Assembly: GCA_015863195.1 (NCBI GenBank)
Contig: JACBXO010000007.1
Location: 124,001-188,000, forward strand
Length of the DNA stretch: 64,000 bases
Origin: Aerococcaceae bacterium DSM 111022
Lineage (GTDB): Bacteria > Bacillota > Bacilli > Lactobacillales > Aerococcaceae
Direction of reading: 5' to 3'
Below, piece after piece: positions 8,162-16,636 of this stretch. The notes under the pieces are model-generated. The model was given only the letters and a program-made list of their open reading frames with translations, searched no databases and was not told the origin of the DNA. Both the position numbers and the translations under genes were made by a program. How positions within the stretch are numbered: the first letter of the stretch is position 1; each line of letters begins with the position of its first letter.

Positions 8162-9133
8162 TTAATCAAACTTAATCACAATTTTCCCCAACACATTACC
8201 AGCCTCCAACGCTTTAATCCCATCAATCATTTCTTCAAAAGGAATGATGCGGTCGATAACCGGACGGATTTTACCTTCTTTTAAGAGTTGATACATTTGT
8301 GCCAAATCATTGTGGTCATTGGTTCGGTAAGCACCAAGAATAATCTTCTTTTGAAGTCGCTTAGAAAGTAAAGGGGCAGTCGTTAAGACACGTAAAATAT
8401 TTGCTGTTGAACCACCAAGCATAATAAATTGCCCCTGCTTCTTCAATATAGAAGTCGCTTTTGGTAAAGAACGATAACAAACCAGATCATAAACATAATC
8501 ATACTGTTTCCCAACTTTTAAATAATCTGTATTTTCATAATCAATCGTATGGCTCGCACCAATTTCCATCAACATTTCATGCTTACTTTCTTTATCAACT
8601 GCCGTTACTTCAACACCGGCTTGACTCAACACTTGCACAATAATATTACCAATCCCACCACCAGCACCATTTACTAAAGCAGTATCACCCGCTTTTGCTG
8701 GATTTTTTAACTGAACATTTTGTAATGCAACCACACCCGCACTCGGTAAACAGGCAGCTTGGGCTAAGTCAACTTCCCTCGAAATCTTCTGCAAACTTGA
8801 AGCCGGTAAGGCAGTATACTCCGCAAATGTACCGTAATTCAAAGGATTTGACGTGTCAGCCCAAACGGTATCGCCGATTTGAACATCTGTCACATCTGGC
8901 CCAATTTCCTCAACAACACCCACCAAATCTGACCCCAGAATAGGGTAGCCCGGCTTTGTTAGTCCAGTGAACCGCACCAAAGGATGACCATTAACATAAT
9001 CTAAATCTGCCGCATTAATTGACGTGTAAAGCAAGCGAACTAAAGCTTCATCCGCCTTTGGCCACGGCGTCGGGACATCTGCAAAAATCAAATCATCACT
9101 CGAACCATATTTTTGGAGCAAAACAGCTTTCAT
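8162..9133 (-). CDS. Zinc-independent MDR family oxidoreductase (quinone reductase/alcohol dehydrogenase type)
   Basis: About 323 aa with a GroES-like N-terminal domain (residues to about 120) and a Rossmann domain (VNGAGGGIGNIIVQVLSQAG, NADPH binding). No zinc-binding cysteines are seen in the catalytic region, which fits the quinone oxidoreductase branch of medium-chain dehydrogenases. Likely role: NADPH-dependent reduction of enones, quinones or aldehydes. The ATG at 9133 follows AAAGGAAG; the in-frame upstream start at 9178 is less likely. The ABM protein gene lies downstream on the same strand, a plausible detoxification pair. Confidence 0.8.
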   Translation of the reverse strand: MKAVLLQKYGSSDDLIFADVPTPWPKADEALVRLLYTSINAADLDYVNGHPLVRFTGLTKPGYPILGSDLVGVVEEIGPDVTDVQIGDTVWADTSNPLNYGTFAEYTALPASSLQKISREVDLAQAACLPSAGVVALQNVQLKNPAKAGDTALVNGAGGGIGNIIVQVLSQAGVEVTAVDKESKHEMLMEIGASHTIDYENTDYLKVGKQYDYVYDLVCYRSLPKATSILKKQGQFIMLGGSTANILRVLTTAPLLSKRLQKKIILGAYRTNDHNDLAQMYQLLKEGKIRPVIDRIIPFEEMIDGIKALEAGNVLGKIVIKFD

Positions 9134-9296
9134 CATCACACTTCCTTTGCATGATATATTTATATCAAGTATAAACAATTTTTTAGGGAAAGTATTCCAT
9201 AAATTTAAGATAGTGCATTTATGTTAAAATCTATAATAATAGCTTTATATTTAAAAACAGTTTGAGTTGGCAATAAGAATGATAGGAAGCGTTAAG

Positions 9297-9911
9297 TTGA
9301 AGATAGAAATAAAACCACTCCAGAAGAAAGACTTTGGAAAAGCAATCGAATTTGCGATTAAAGGCATGAACTTTGACCAATATATGGACAATAAGCTAAT
9401 ACTCCAATTATATGGAAGATACTTTTTCTATTTAGAATTAGAGCGTTCCACTCAAGTACTAGCAGCATATATGGGGGACCAACTAGTTGGCGTACTCTTA
9501 GCAGAAATGAAAAATGAAACAAAAAAATTCCAGTCTTCTTGACGAAAAAGTTATATCTCAATTTTTGAGTTTTTAATGTCAGTAGTAGTTAAAGATGGAC
9601 CAGACATTTATAACGATACAAACAAAGAAATGCTTAAAGACTATACAGAAACAGTGACCCCAGATGGTGAAATTTGTTTCCTAGCTGCTGACCCAACCAT
9701 TCAAGGTAAAGGAATTGGCTCTTTATTGTTAGAAGAATTAAGCCAACGCGAAAAAGACAAGTTAGTTTACTTATACACAGATAGTAATTGTAGTTATCAC
9801 TTTTATGACCGCAAAGGATTTGACCGTGCTAAAGAAAAAGAAATAACCATGGACCTTGGCTCAAATAAAGTGCCATTAACATGTTTCTTATATAGTAAGC
9901 AATTAAATTAA
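9297..9911 (+). pseudogene. GNAT acetyltransferase interrupted by an in-frame TGA
   Basis: A TTG at 9297 (AGGAAG upstream) opens a frame encoding a GNAT N-terminus (KIEIKPLQKKDFGKA). It stops at TGA 9540-9542, just after KFQSS, and the same frame continues without any break to 9911. The second half carries the acetyl-CoA loop (AADPTIQGKGIGSLLLEEL) and the late FYDRKGF motif. Replacing TGA with TGG (Trp) restores one 204-aa acetyltransferase. The second half alone could start at ATG 9576 but lacks the substrate-binding part. UGA is used as a normal stop elsewhere in the window, so a code change is not the reason. Confidence 0.75.
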
Positions 9912-9950
9912 TAAATAGCAGCTTATATTTTGACGTTACGATATCAGTTA

Positions 9951-10087
9951 TCAAAACTAAGAGCCGAAACCGTCGCTAGTTTTGACGCACGCACTCAATT
10001 ATCAAAACTAAGAGCCGAAACCGTCGCTAGTTTTGACGCACGCACTCAATTATCAAAACTAAGAGCAGAAACCGTCATTAGTTTTGA
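9951..10087. repeat. Three tandem 51-bp repeats with internal hairpin
   Basis: Units begin at 9951, 10002 and 10053. Each contains TCAAAACTA and TAGTTTTGA as arms of a 9-bp hairpin with a loop of AGAGCCGAAACCGTCGC; the first two copies are nearly identical and the third diverges in the loop. There is no ORF. The region between 9912 and 10260 holds nothing else except -10-like TATAAT at 10254. Confidence 0.85.
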
Positions 10088-10278
10088 CTACACAAATCAA
10101 AATTAAACCAATCAGAAGTTGTCTAAAGTAGTTAAAAAAGTAGGGGCATTAAGTAGCATAAATAGAGAACTATTCACTCACATACACCTAATAAACAGCC
10201 TCCTAATCGTCTTACGGGAGTCGAAGACAGAATTATGTTAAAATAGTAATATATATAATTTAGTTTGGGGGGATTTTT

Positions 10279-11760
10279 CTGAGTCGATTAATTGATAGTT
10301 TTAAAGAAACAGCAACGTCGATTTTGCCAATGGTTGCTGTTATTTTACTCATACAAATAATTCTTCAACCACTCGCTTGGATGGCCGTTGTGCGGTTCAT
10401 TATCGGGGTAATATTTCTTTTAATAGGATTGCCTTTGTTTTTAACCGGTGTGGATATGAGTATCGAGCGGATGGGGGATTTATTTAGTCACTATTTAATT
10501 GGAAATAAGAAAATGTGGATAGCGCTAATTGGTGTTTTTGCATTAGGTTTTATATCGAGTGTAGCTGAACCGGATTTAACAATTCTAGGGATTCAGGTAG
10601 ATACCATGACACAAGGAGCAATTGTTCAACAAGTCTTTGTCATGGCAGTGTCAATCGGAGTTGGAGCATTATTATCTTTTGGTGTTTACCGTATCATCAA
10701 GGATTTAAATTTAAGGCATAGTTTTACCATTATTTATATAGCGATTGGTATTCTTTGTTTATTTTCAACATCGGAATTTATTGCGATAGCGTTTGATGCA
10801 TCAGGATCAACAACCGGATCGATTACCGTACCATTTATTTTAGCCTTTGGTGCCGGAGCAGCTTCGCAGTCATATCGTTCTGAAGATGATAACTCAGATA
10901 GTTTTGGGTTACTTGGAATTGTATCTACTGGAGCCATTTTTGCGGTTCTTCTCTATGGTGCAATTGCTGGGGTAGACTCACTATCAGCGGAAGCGGGTGC
11001 TTCTGTGATTTATACAGACAATATAAATATTTTAATGGACTTTGTCACAGAATTTGCATCGGCTTTTATTGATTCATTGATTGCGATAGGACCACTCGTG
11101 ATTGTCTTTTTAGTTTTAGTAGGACTGAAAGAATTACGCGTTTCAGCGAACTTATTTAAGAGTATGTTGCTAGGTGTTGGATTGATCATTGTTGGATTAA
11201 CTTTATTCTTAACAGGAGTAAACCAAGGTTTCTTAGGTGTCGCAACAGAAATGGGTTTTGTATTAGCAGAAAATAATTCTAATTGGATTATTTTACTAAT
11301 CGGAGGCATTGTTGGTATGGTTAGTATTTTAGCTGAACCATCGGTGCATGTGTTAAACGACCAAATTCTAGATGCCACATCTGGTATGATTCCACAAGGC
11401 TTAGTTACGATGAGTCTTTCAATCGGAGTAGGTTTATCGGTTATTTTATCACTTCTTCGTGTGATGATTCCAGGACTTGCTATCTGGCATATCATATTGC
11501 CATTAGTTACACTAGCGCTCGTTCTTCAATATATTGCATCTGACCTTTTCGTAGGTATTGCATTTGACTCTGGTGGGGTAGCCGCTGGCACGATGACGGC
11601 AACATTTATATTACCATTTACACAAGGGGTAGCGAATTACGTCCCGACAGCGAATGTTATTACAGATGGATTTGGTGTTATCGCAATTGTTTCCCTAACA
11701 CCGATTGTTGTGTTACAATGTGTCGGAATCTTTTATGACTATCAAGTTAAATATAAATAG
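10279..11760 (+). CDS. DUF1538 family membrane protein
   Basis: A polytopic membrane protein (about 493 aa from the CTG start) made of two repeated halves. Each half carries a PxFLTGV motif (LPLFLTGVD near residue 55; LTLFLTGVN near 305) and an AEP-containing loop (SSVAEPD, SILAEPS), as DUF1538 proteins do. They are thought to be transporters of unknown substrate. The open ATG-type frame begins at 10324, but translation in frame from CTG 10279 gives a credible amphipathic N-terminus (SRLIDSFKETATSILP), and GGGGGG at 10267-10272 is at the right distance. Two PII-like genes follow immediately, suggesting PII-type control. Confidence 0.75.
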   Translation: MSRLIDSFKETATSILPMVAVILLIQIILQPLAWMAVVRFIIGVIFLLIGLPLFLTGVDMSIERMGDLFSHYLIGNKKMWIALIGVFALGFISSVAEPDLTILGIQVDTMTQGAIVQQVFVMAVSIGVGALLSFGVYRIIKDLNLRHSFTIIYIAIGILCLFSTSEFIAIAFDASGSTTGSITVPFILAFGAGAASQSYRSEDDNSDSFGLLGIVSTGAIFAVLLYGAIAGVDSLSAEAGASVIYTDNINILMDFVTEFASAFIDSLIAIGPLVIVFLVLVGLKELRVSANLFKSMLLGVGLIIVGLTLFLTGVNQGFLGVATEMGFVLAENNSNWIILLIGGIVGMVSILAEPSVHVLNDQILDATSGMIPQGLVTMSLSIGVGLSVILSLLRVMIPGLAIWHIILPLVTLALVLQYIASDLFVGIAFDSGGVAAGTMTATFILPFTQGVANYVPTANVITDGFGVIAIVSLTPIVVLQCVGIFYDYQVKYK

Positions 11761-11771
11761 GAGGTTAATCA

Positions 11772-12449
11772 TTGATAAATACTGAACAGTTAAATCATGA
11801 ATTTTACTTAGTTTCAATCATTGCTCGTGTTCGTGTAGCAGAAAAAATCGATGACCTTTTTCATCGTAAAGGAACAAGTGGAGCAACTTCTTTCTTAGCA
11901 GCTTGTTTTGACGAAGATGACCGTCGTAGCTTATTAGAAATGCAAGGTGCGCGTAAAGAAGTGTTAATGAAAGCAACTCGCCGTGACAATTTAGAAAAAA
12001 TTGTGGGTCACATAACTGAGCGTTACCCAGAAAAAGCGAATGGTGAAAACTTTTTATTAATTTCTCCTTTAGCAGGAATATCAGGATTAAGTGGTTATGG
12101 AGACATCGAAGGGAATTCATCTTTTGATAAAGTTCAAGAAGATAAAACCGCTCCTTACCGCTTAGTTACCGTAATTTGTGGCCGCGGTGAAGGGGAAGAA
12201 TATATCGATGCCACTCAAAGAGAAGATATCTTACAACATATTTTAATACGCGGTCATGGTACAGCAGAAATGTCGAATGAATTTTCAGGTACAATTGTGC
12301 AACCTGAAAAAGATGTGGTAATGCAAATTGTACATGCCGACGATGTATTAGATATTAAAGAATTCATTGATGCTTACGAAGGTATTCAATTTGAAAAAGC
12401 TGGAGCAATCGGCTTTACTCGAGATGTTTTATACTTACACAGATTTTAG
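11772..12449 (+). CDS. Tandem PII-like regulatory protein
   Basis: A 225-aa protein with two weakly similar ferredoxin-like PII repeats. The first is at about residues 10-90 (LVSIIARVRVAEKIDDLF) and the second at about 125-215 (YRLVTVICGRGEGEEY and a later GTAEMSNEFSGTIVQPEKD). PII proteins are cytosolic trimers that sense nucleotides or 2-oxoglutarate and bind transporters or enzymes. It starts with TTG 11772, and its AGGAGG site overlaps the DUF1538 stop, so translation is coupled. Its partner is likely the DUF1538 protein. The T-loop tyrosine of classical GlnB is not seen. Confidence 0.65.
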   Translation: MINTEQLNHEFYLVSIIARVRVAEKIDDLFHRKGTSGATSFLAACFDEDDRRSLLEMQGARKEVLMKATRRDNLEKIVGHITERYPEKANGENFLLISPLAGISGLSGYGDIEGNSSFDKVQEDKTAPYRLVTVICGRGEGEEYIDATQREDILQHILIRGHGTAEMSNEFSGTIVQPEKDVVMQIVHADDVLDIKEFIDAYEGIQFEKAGAIGFTRDVLYLHRF

Positions 12450-12460
12450 GAGGAAAAACT

Positions 12461-12772
12461 ATGTGGTATTTAATTTATGCAGTAGTACCTAGAGGACGTG
12501 CAGGTAATGTGATTCGCATCGCTGAGAAAGCAGGTTCTCAAGGTGGAACGATTATCCATGGTAAAGGTATTGGCCGTAAACCGAAACGTTTTTTAAACTT
12601 TGAAGTTGAACCAATGCGGGATGTCATCTGGATTATTGTAAATGAAAAAGATTATCAAGAAGTCAGTCAAGCCATTTATGATAGCTGTGACTTAGAAGAA
12701 GAAGGCCAGGGCGTATTATTCGTAGAGCCTCTAAATTCAGTATATGGCTTAGTGGAACAAGTCGACGAATAA
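12461..12772 (+). CDS. PII family protein, single domain
   Basis: A 103-aa PII-like protein with a typical beta-alpha-beta start (WYLIYAVVPRGRAGNVIRIAEKAG), a glycine-rich loop (GGTIIHGKGIG) and a C-terminal second half (VIWIIVNEKDYQEVSQAIY). It lies 11 bp after the tandem PII gene with AGGAGG before the ATG, in one operon with DUF1538. A standard GlnK T-loop is not evident, so the sensed ligand is unknown. A terminator follows at 12783. Confidence 0.75.
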   Translation: MWYLIYAVVPRGRAGNVIRIAEKAGSQGGTIIHGKGIGRKPKRFLNFEVEPMRDVIWIIVNEKDYQEVSQAIYDSCDLEEEGQGVLFVEPLNSVYGLVEQVDE

Positions 12773-12782
12773 ATATAAAGTC

Positions 12783-12822
12783 AAAATCCGATTGTTGTGT
12801 TTGATCAACAATTGGATTTTTT
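12783..12822 (+). terminator. Rho-independent terminator
   Basis: AAAATCC and ATTGTTG pair with CAACAAT and GGATTTT around a short loop (12783-12820), followed by TTTTATTTTTT. It ends the DUF1538-PII operon. Confidence 0.8.
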
Positions 12823-12885
12823 ATTTTTTGGAAAAGTATAGTATGATATTTAAGAAACGATCATTTAAATTAGGGAGGCTGTAAC

Positions 12886-13623
12886 ATGAAGAAACCGGTC
12901 ATTGGCATTACGAGCGACACAGGATTTTTAGAAAAATCAGATAAATATTTAGGGTTAGAAATCAACTTTTCACAAAAGGTATTTTCGGACGCTATTTTTC
13001 AAGCAGGAGGTATTCCTCATATGCTACCAATGAATGCGGGTGAATATGCGGAAGATATCATGTCAGTATTAGATGGTTTAATTATTATTGGTGGTCATGA
13101 TGTTTCACCATTAGCGTATAATCAAGAAATCAGAGCTAAAAATGGCCCAACTAAACCTGAACGTGATGATAATGATACAAGATTATTTAAAGCAGCGATG
13201 GAAAATGAAATACCTGTATTAGGTGTATGTCGCGGTCATCAGTTAATTAATGTGATCCTTGGCGGTACTTTGTATCAAGATTTATCAGAATATTCAGAAA
13301 CGGTTATTCAACATGATCAACAATCAAAGCCAAAAGAATTAACACATAAAATTAAGTTTGTGGAGGATACTTATTCGAGCGGTTTATTTGAAAAACAAAT
13401 ATGGGTGAACTCTGTCCACCATCAAATGGTAGATGACCTTTCACCCGAATTAATTCCAACAGCGTGGAGTACCGATCAAATTATTGAAGGGTTCGAAAGT
13501 AAGGAGGAGACACCATTAATTATTGGTGTGCAGTGGCATCCTGAAGTGTTGTTTGAACAAGATGCCAACCAATTAGGCATTTTTAAAGATCTCATTGAAA
13601 GAGCTAAGGTCTATCAGAAGTAA
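12886..13623 (+). CDS. Peptidase C26 / gamma-glutamyl-GABA hydrolase-like glutamine amidotransferase
   Basis: A 245-aa class I glutamine amidotransferase fold protein. GVCRGHQ carries the nucleophilic Cys (residue about 115), and QWHPE near residue 220 supplies the His-Glu pair. IIIGGHDVSPL is the family's oxyanion region. PuuD-like members hydrolyse gamma-glutamyl amides in cytosolic polyamine degradation, but no polyamine genes lie nearby, so the substrate is uncertain. ATG follows AGGGAGG. The gene ends just before a convergent broken FUSC gene. Confidence 0.8.
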   Translation: MKKPVIGITSDTGFLEKSDKYLGLEINFSQKVFSDAIFQAGGIPHMLPMNAGEYAEDIMSVLDGLIIIGGHDVSPLAYNQEIRAKNGPTKPERDDNDTRLFKAAMENEIPVLGVCRGHQLINVILGGTLYQDLSEYSETVIQHDQQSKPKELTHKIKFVEDTYSSGLFEKQIWVNSVHHQMVDDLSPELIPTAWSTDQIIEGFESKEETPLIIGVQWHPEVLFEQDANQLGIFKDLIERAKVYQK

Positions 13624-13635
13624 GGTGAACTTGAT

Positions 13636-14703
13636 TTATTTATCATAAACTTCGAGCTTTATTTCACTACTTTTCAAAGCAATAGAATCTTTACTAAAGT
13701 AATCATAAATACAATATTGGAGCATGGCTGAAATCGCGCCTAAAATACTTCCGATGATAATGCTGATGAGTCGAACTTGTAGGAGAGATTGCCAGTCATT
13801 AGTTGAGAGCAATGTCCCTTGAAGCATCGTCATATTTGTGATGAAAAATACGGCGATCGAGTAATTTCTTGGAATATAATACTCAACTATCACATAGAAT
13901 ATCGCAATCAGGATAATTTTTGCTAACATATTCATTGGGAATGAAATAATAAATGCGGCAGATAATACACCCAAACTTGTTCCAACAATGCGTTGGAAAT
14001 GGCGGTTAATAATATGAGATAAAGTATTCCCTTGTAAAATGGCTGAACAGGATACCACAATCCAAGCATAATTTCCTAAGCCTAAAGCTAAATTGATATA
14101 ACCGGCAAAAAACAGTGTGATTGCTTAGAAGAAACTGTCAATAATTGCGCGAGGATTTTGCTTAATTCGGACAGATAAAGGGGTCAAAACTTTGATTGAT
14201 TGTTGTTCAACACCTTCGATTTTCAGTGCAATATATCCCATTGTGATTGATAAGAGTACACCCAAAGCAATATAGAGACTTAAAGAGATCATTTCGCTAA
14301 ATGGTACCTGGACCGTTGTACCGATAGCGGTAACTAAGACAACAAAGATATCTCCCGGTTTATTGATACTGTGAATTCGGTAGAGTAACCTTGACGTAAA
14401 GCCAATGATACTAATGATAACAGGGACAAGCCAGACATTTAATGAGGCTAACATACCTGCGGTAAAACCAATGACAATAAAACAACCGGTGAAAATTAAA
14501 CGTTTCATCACTCTTTGATTATCAGTAGGATTGTAATGTAAAAAAGTAAAAATACCGAGGGACCCAAATGAGTTTATCTCGTAGATTTGAGTAACGTAGC
14601 CAATTAAATTGATAATCAACGTACATAACCCAGCGAGTATTAGTCTTACTTTACTATCATTAGGGTGATTAAACTGCATAATCGATTGATAAAACTTTTT
14701 CAA
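13636..14703 (-). pseudogene. FUSC-like / aromatic acid exporter membrane protein interrupted by an in-frame TAA
   Basis: From a TTG start at 14703 the frame encodes about five membrane helices, then a TAA at 14125-14127 (minus strand) after AIIDSFF. The same frame continues uninterrupted to 13636 with AITLFFAGYINLALG and more helices (FFITNMTMLQGTLL), giving about 355 codons. This is the usual size of FUSC/YqjA-type two-half membrane proteins, which export aromatic acids or similar. One base change restores it. The downstream half could be translated from a GTG at 14058, but without the first half it would not make a normal transporter. Confidence 0.75.
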
Positions 14704-14839
14704 TAATAGACACTTCTTTCATTTATAATAATATTTTTATTATAGCACAGATTTCAACACCATTTTGTTGATAAAAGGATGTTAACGTACTTGAAATGTA
14801 CATTCATTTGGTATATACTAAATTCAAATACAATACAGT

Positions 14840-14939
14840 AAGGAAGATCAATTAGACATGCGCATTTAATCTCAGAGTAGCTAAACTTAATCCCGACCCA
14901 ATATACAAGGGATAAGTCTGCTTATTTTGAGAGGATGCC
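14840..14939 (+). promoter_or_regulatory. Structured leader of the ABC-F gene with a three-codon upstream ORF
   Basis: After AAGGAAG (14840-14846) comes ATG CGC ATT TAA (14858-14869), a minimal ORF encoding Met-Arg-Ile. It is followed by a near-perfect hairpin with ACTTAATCCC at about 14886-14895 and GGGATAAGT about 15 nt later, then TTATTTTG. A short uORF plus hairpin before an ABC-F gene is the arrangement of ribosome-stalling attenuators that sense antibiotics. Whether the hairpin terminates transcription is uncertain because the T-run is poor. Confidence 0.5.
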
Positions 14940-15017
14940 ATGTCTTTTTGTGTCCACTTAAGTTTACCTACTCTTTTCATGTTGGCGTTACTAGACCACA
15001 GCAAAGGAGTATTTTTT

Positions 15018-16553
15018 ATGCTACAAATTCAAAATTTAAACATGTATCACACACATAATCACCACCAATTGATTGAATCTGCCAACTTTGTCGTTAATCC
15101 AGGCGACCGCGCCGCCATCATTGGCGGAGAAGGGACGGGGAAAAGCTCGCTCCTTAAATGGATTTACAATCCAGACTTAACTCCCGACTATATTTCTGTC
15201 CAAGGGCAATTAAACAATCACTTTAAAAGTATGGCATATTTACCGCAATTACTTGATAGAGATACACTGAATTTAACAGTAAACGCATTTTTATATGGGA
15301 TGGATTATTTATATGACCTCGATTTTAATCTGCTATTTCAAGCAGCCAATCGTTTAAACTTCGATTTGGATAGTATAGATCATGATAGAAACCTAGGGCA
15401 ATTATCAGGCGGACAACAAATTAAGTTACAGATGATTAAGTTGATGGCTACCCAACCTGATTTATATTTATTGGACGAACCAAGTAATAATTTAGATTTA
15501 AGAACCATGGAATGGCTGACTGAATTTATTCAAACTGAAGATGCGACATTTATTTATGTTTCTCACGATGAACGATTACTTCAACAAACCGCAACCAAAG
15601 TCATTCATTTAGAACAAGTCTTACATAAAACACAGCCCAAATTCACTGAAGCCAATCTCACTTATCAAGACTATGTTGACCAAAGACGCGCTAAGTTTGA
15701 GCGCCATACGCAAGTCGCAAACAAACAAGCCCAGGAACATAAAGAACAGATGATTGCTAACAATGAAGTAAAACAAAAACTGCACAGTCAGTTAAATGCG
15801 ACGAAAGATAGTACAGCAGGCAGACTGTTAGCCAAGAAAATGAAAAATATTAATGCCCAAGAAAAACGATTCAACCGTGAAAGTGAATCGCATCTTGAAA
15901 AGCCAATTCCAGAAGATCAAATTAATATTGAATTTAACCGAGTCAAACCCTTGGACCATAAATTATTATTGAATTTATATGACTATGACGTCAATCAACC
16001 AACTGCTGGATTAATCCAGCATATCAATTTTGACTTCAAAAGCCATGATAAAGTCGGATTCTTCGGGGATAATGGGGTTGGAAAAACGAGTTTCTTAAAT
16101 CAATTGCATCATGAATTAAGCGAGCGTTCCGACATCGAACTGGCTTATATGCCCCAAGATTATAAAGAATTATTTGATTTAAGCCAGACGCCTATTGAAT
16201 TTTTAACCCAAACGGGAGAAAAAGAAGAGCAAACTTTAATTATGACTGCCCTTGGTTCCAGCCTTTTTACACCGGAAGAGATGACTCAGTCTATTGAACA
16301 TTTATCAGGCGGTCAACAAGCCAAATTGTTTCTACTGAAAATGAGTATCGAAGGCAGCAATGTTATTCTCTTAGACGAACCGACCCGAAACTTTTCACCA
16401 CTTTCCCAGTCAGAACTGCGCCACATTTTTACTGATTTTTCAGGCGGACTCATTACAATATCTCATGATATTTTATTTTTAAAAGAGGTATGTGATGTGA
16501 TTTATGAAGTAACTCCGATGGGATTGATCATACATCGTAGAAATGAACAATAA
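15018..16553 (+). CDS. ABC-F family ribosome-associated ATPase (antibiotic target protection type)
   Basis: A 511-aa soluble protein with two ABC cassettes and no membrane segment. Cassette 1 has GGEGTGKSS, LSGGQQ and YLLDEPSNNLD; cassette 2 has GDNGVGKTS, LSGGQQ and LLDEPTRNFSPLS. A charged, helical inter-domain linker lies at about 205-300. The DEPTRNFSPLS motif is typical of resistance-type ABC-F proteins such as Lsa relatives. Such proteins act in the ribosome E site and displace drugs bound near the peptidyl transferase centre. The ATG at 15018 follows AAAGGAG; the in-frame ATG at 14940 is upstream leader. It is likely regulated by the leader at 14840. Confidence 0.85.
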   Translation: MLQIQNLNMYHTHNHHQLIESANFVVNPGDRAAIIGGEGTGKSSLLKWIYNPDLTPDYISVQGQLNNHFKSMAYLPQLLDRDTLNLTVNAFLYGMDYLYDLDFNLLFQAANRLNFDLDSIDHDRNLGQLSGGQQIKLQMIKLMATQPDLYLLDEPSNNLDLRTMEWLTEFIQTEDATFIYVSHDERLLQQTATKVIHLEQVLHKTQPKFTEANLTYQDYVDQRRAKFERHTQVANKQAQEHKEQMIANNEVKQKLHSQLNATKDSTAGRLLAKKMKNINAQEKRFNRESESHLEKPIPEDQINIEFNRVKPLDHKLLLNLYDYDVNQPTAGLIQHINFDFKSHDKVGFFGDNGVGKTSFLNQLHHELSERSDIELAYMPQDYKELFDLSQTPIEFLTQTGEKEEQTLIMTALGSSLFTPEEMTQSIEHLSGGQQAKLFLLKMSIEGSNVILLDEPTRNFSPLSQSELRHIFTDFSGGLITISHDILFLKEVCDVIYEVTPMGLIIHRRNEQ

Positions 16554-16570
16554 AATAAAAACTAAAATAA

Positions 16571-16616
16571 CCCCCAGTCAATGCGGATACACGCTACTGA
16601 TTGGGGGCTACTTTTA
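16571..16616 (+). terminator. Rho-independent terminator
   Basis: CCCCCAGTCA (16571-16580) pairs with TGATTGGGGG (16598-16607), then CTACTTTTA. It separates the ABC-F gene from the convergent pepF. Confidence 0.75.
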
Positions 16617-16636
16617 TGGAATATTTTCCCTAAAAA

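Noticed and set aside
11010-11495. 161-aa frame on the minus strand inside the DUF1538 gene
   Set aside because: It is a shadow of a clear membrane-protein gene, has no ribosome site and no family resemblance.
4684-14127. Alternative genetic code or programmed recoding explaining the in-frame stops
   Set aside because: UGA and UAA end many intact genes here (for example 5701, 20386, 51333), and no stop-codon context signal or SECIS-like element was found. It stays possible only as stop read-through.
14940-15018. Longer ABC-F start at 14940
   Set aside because: No good ribosome site precedes it, whereas AAAGGAG lies just before 15018; the family's N-terminus begins at MLQIQN.
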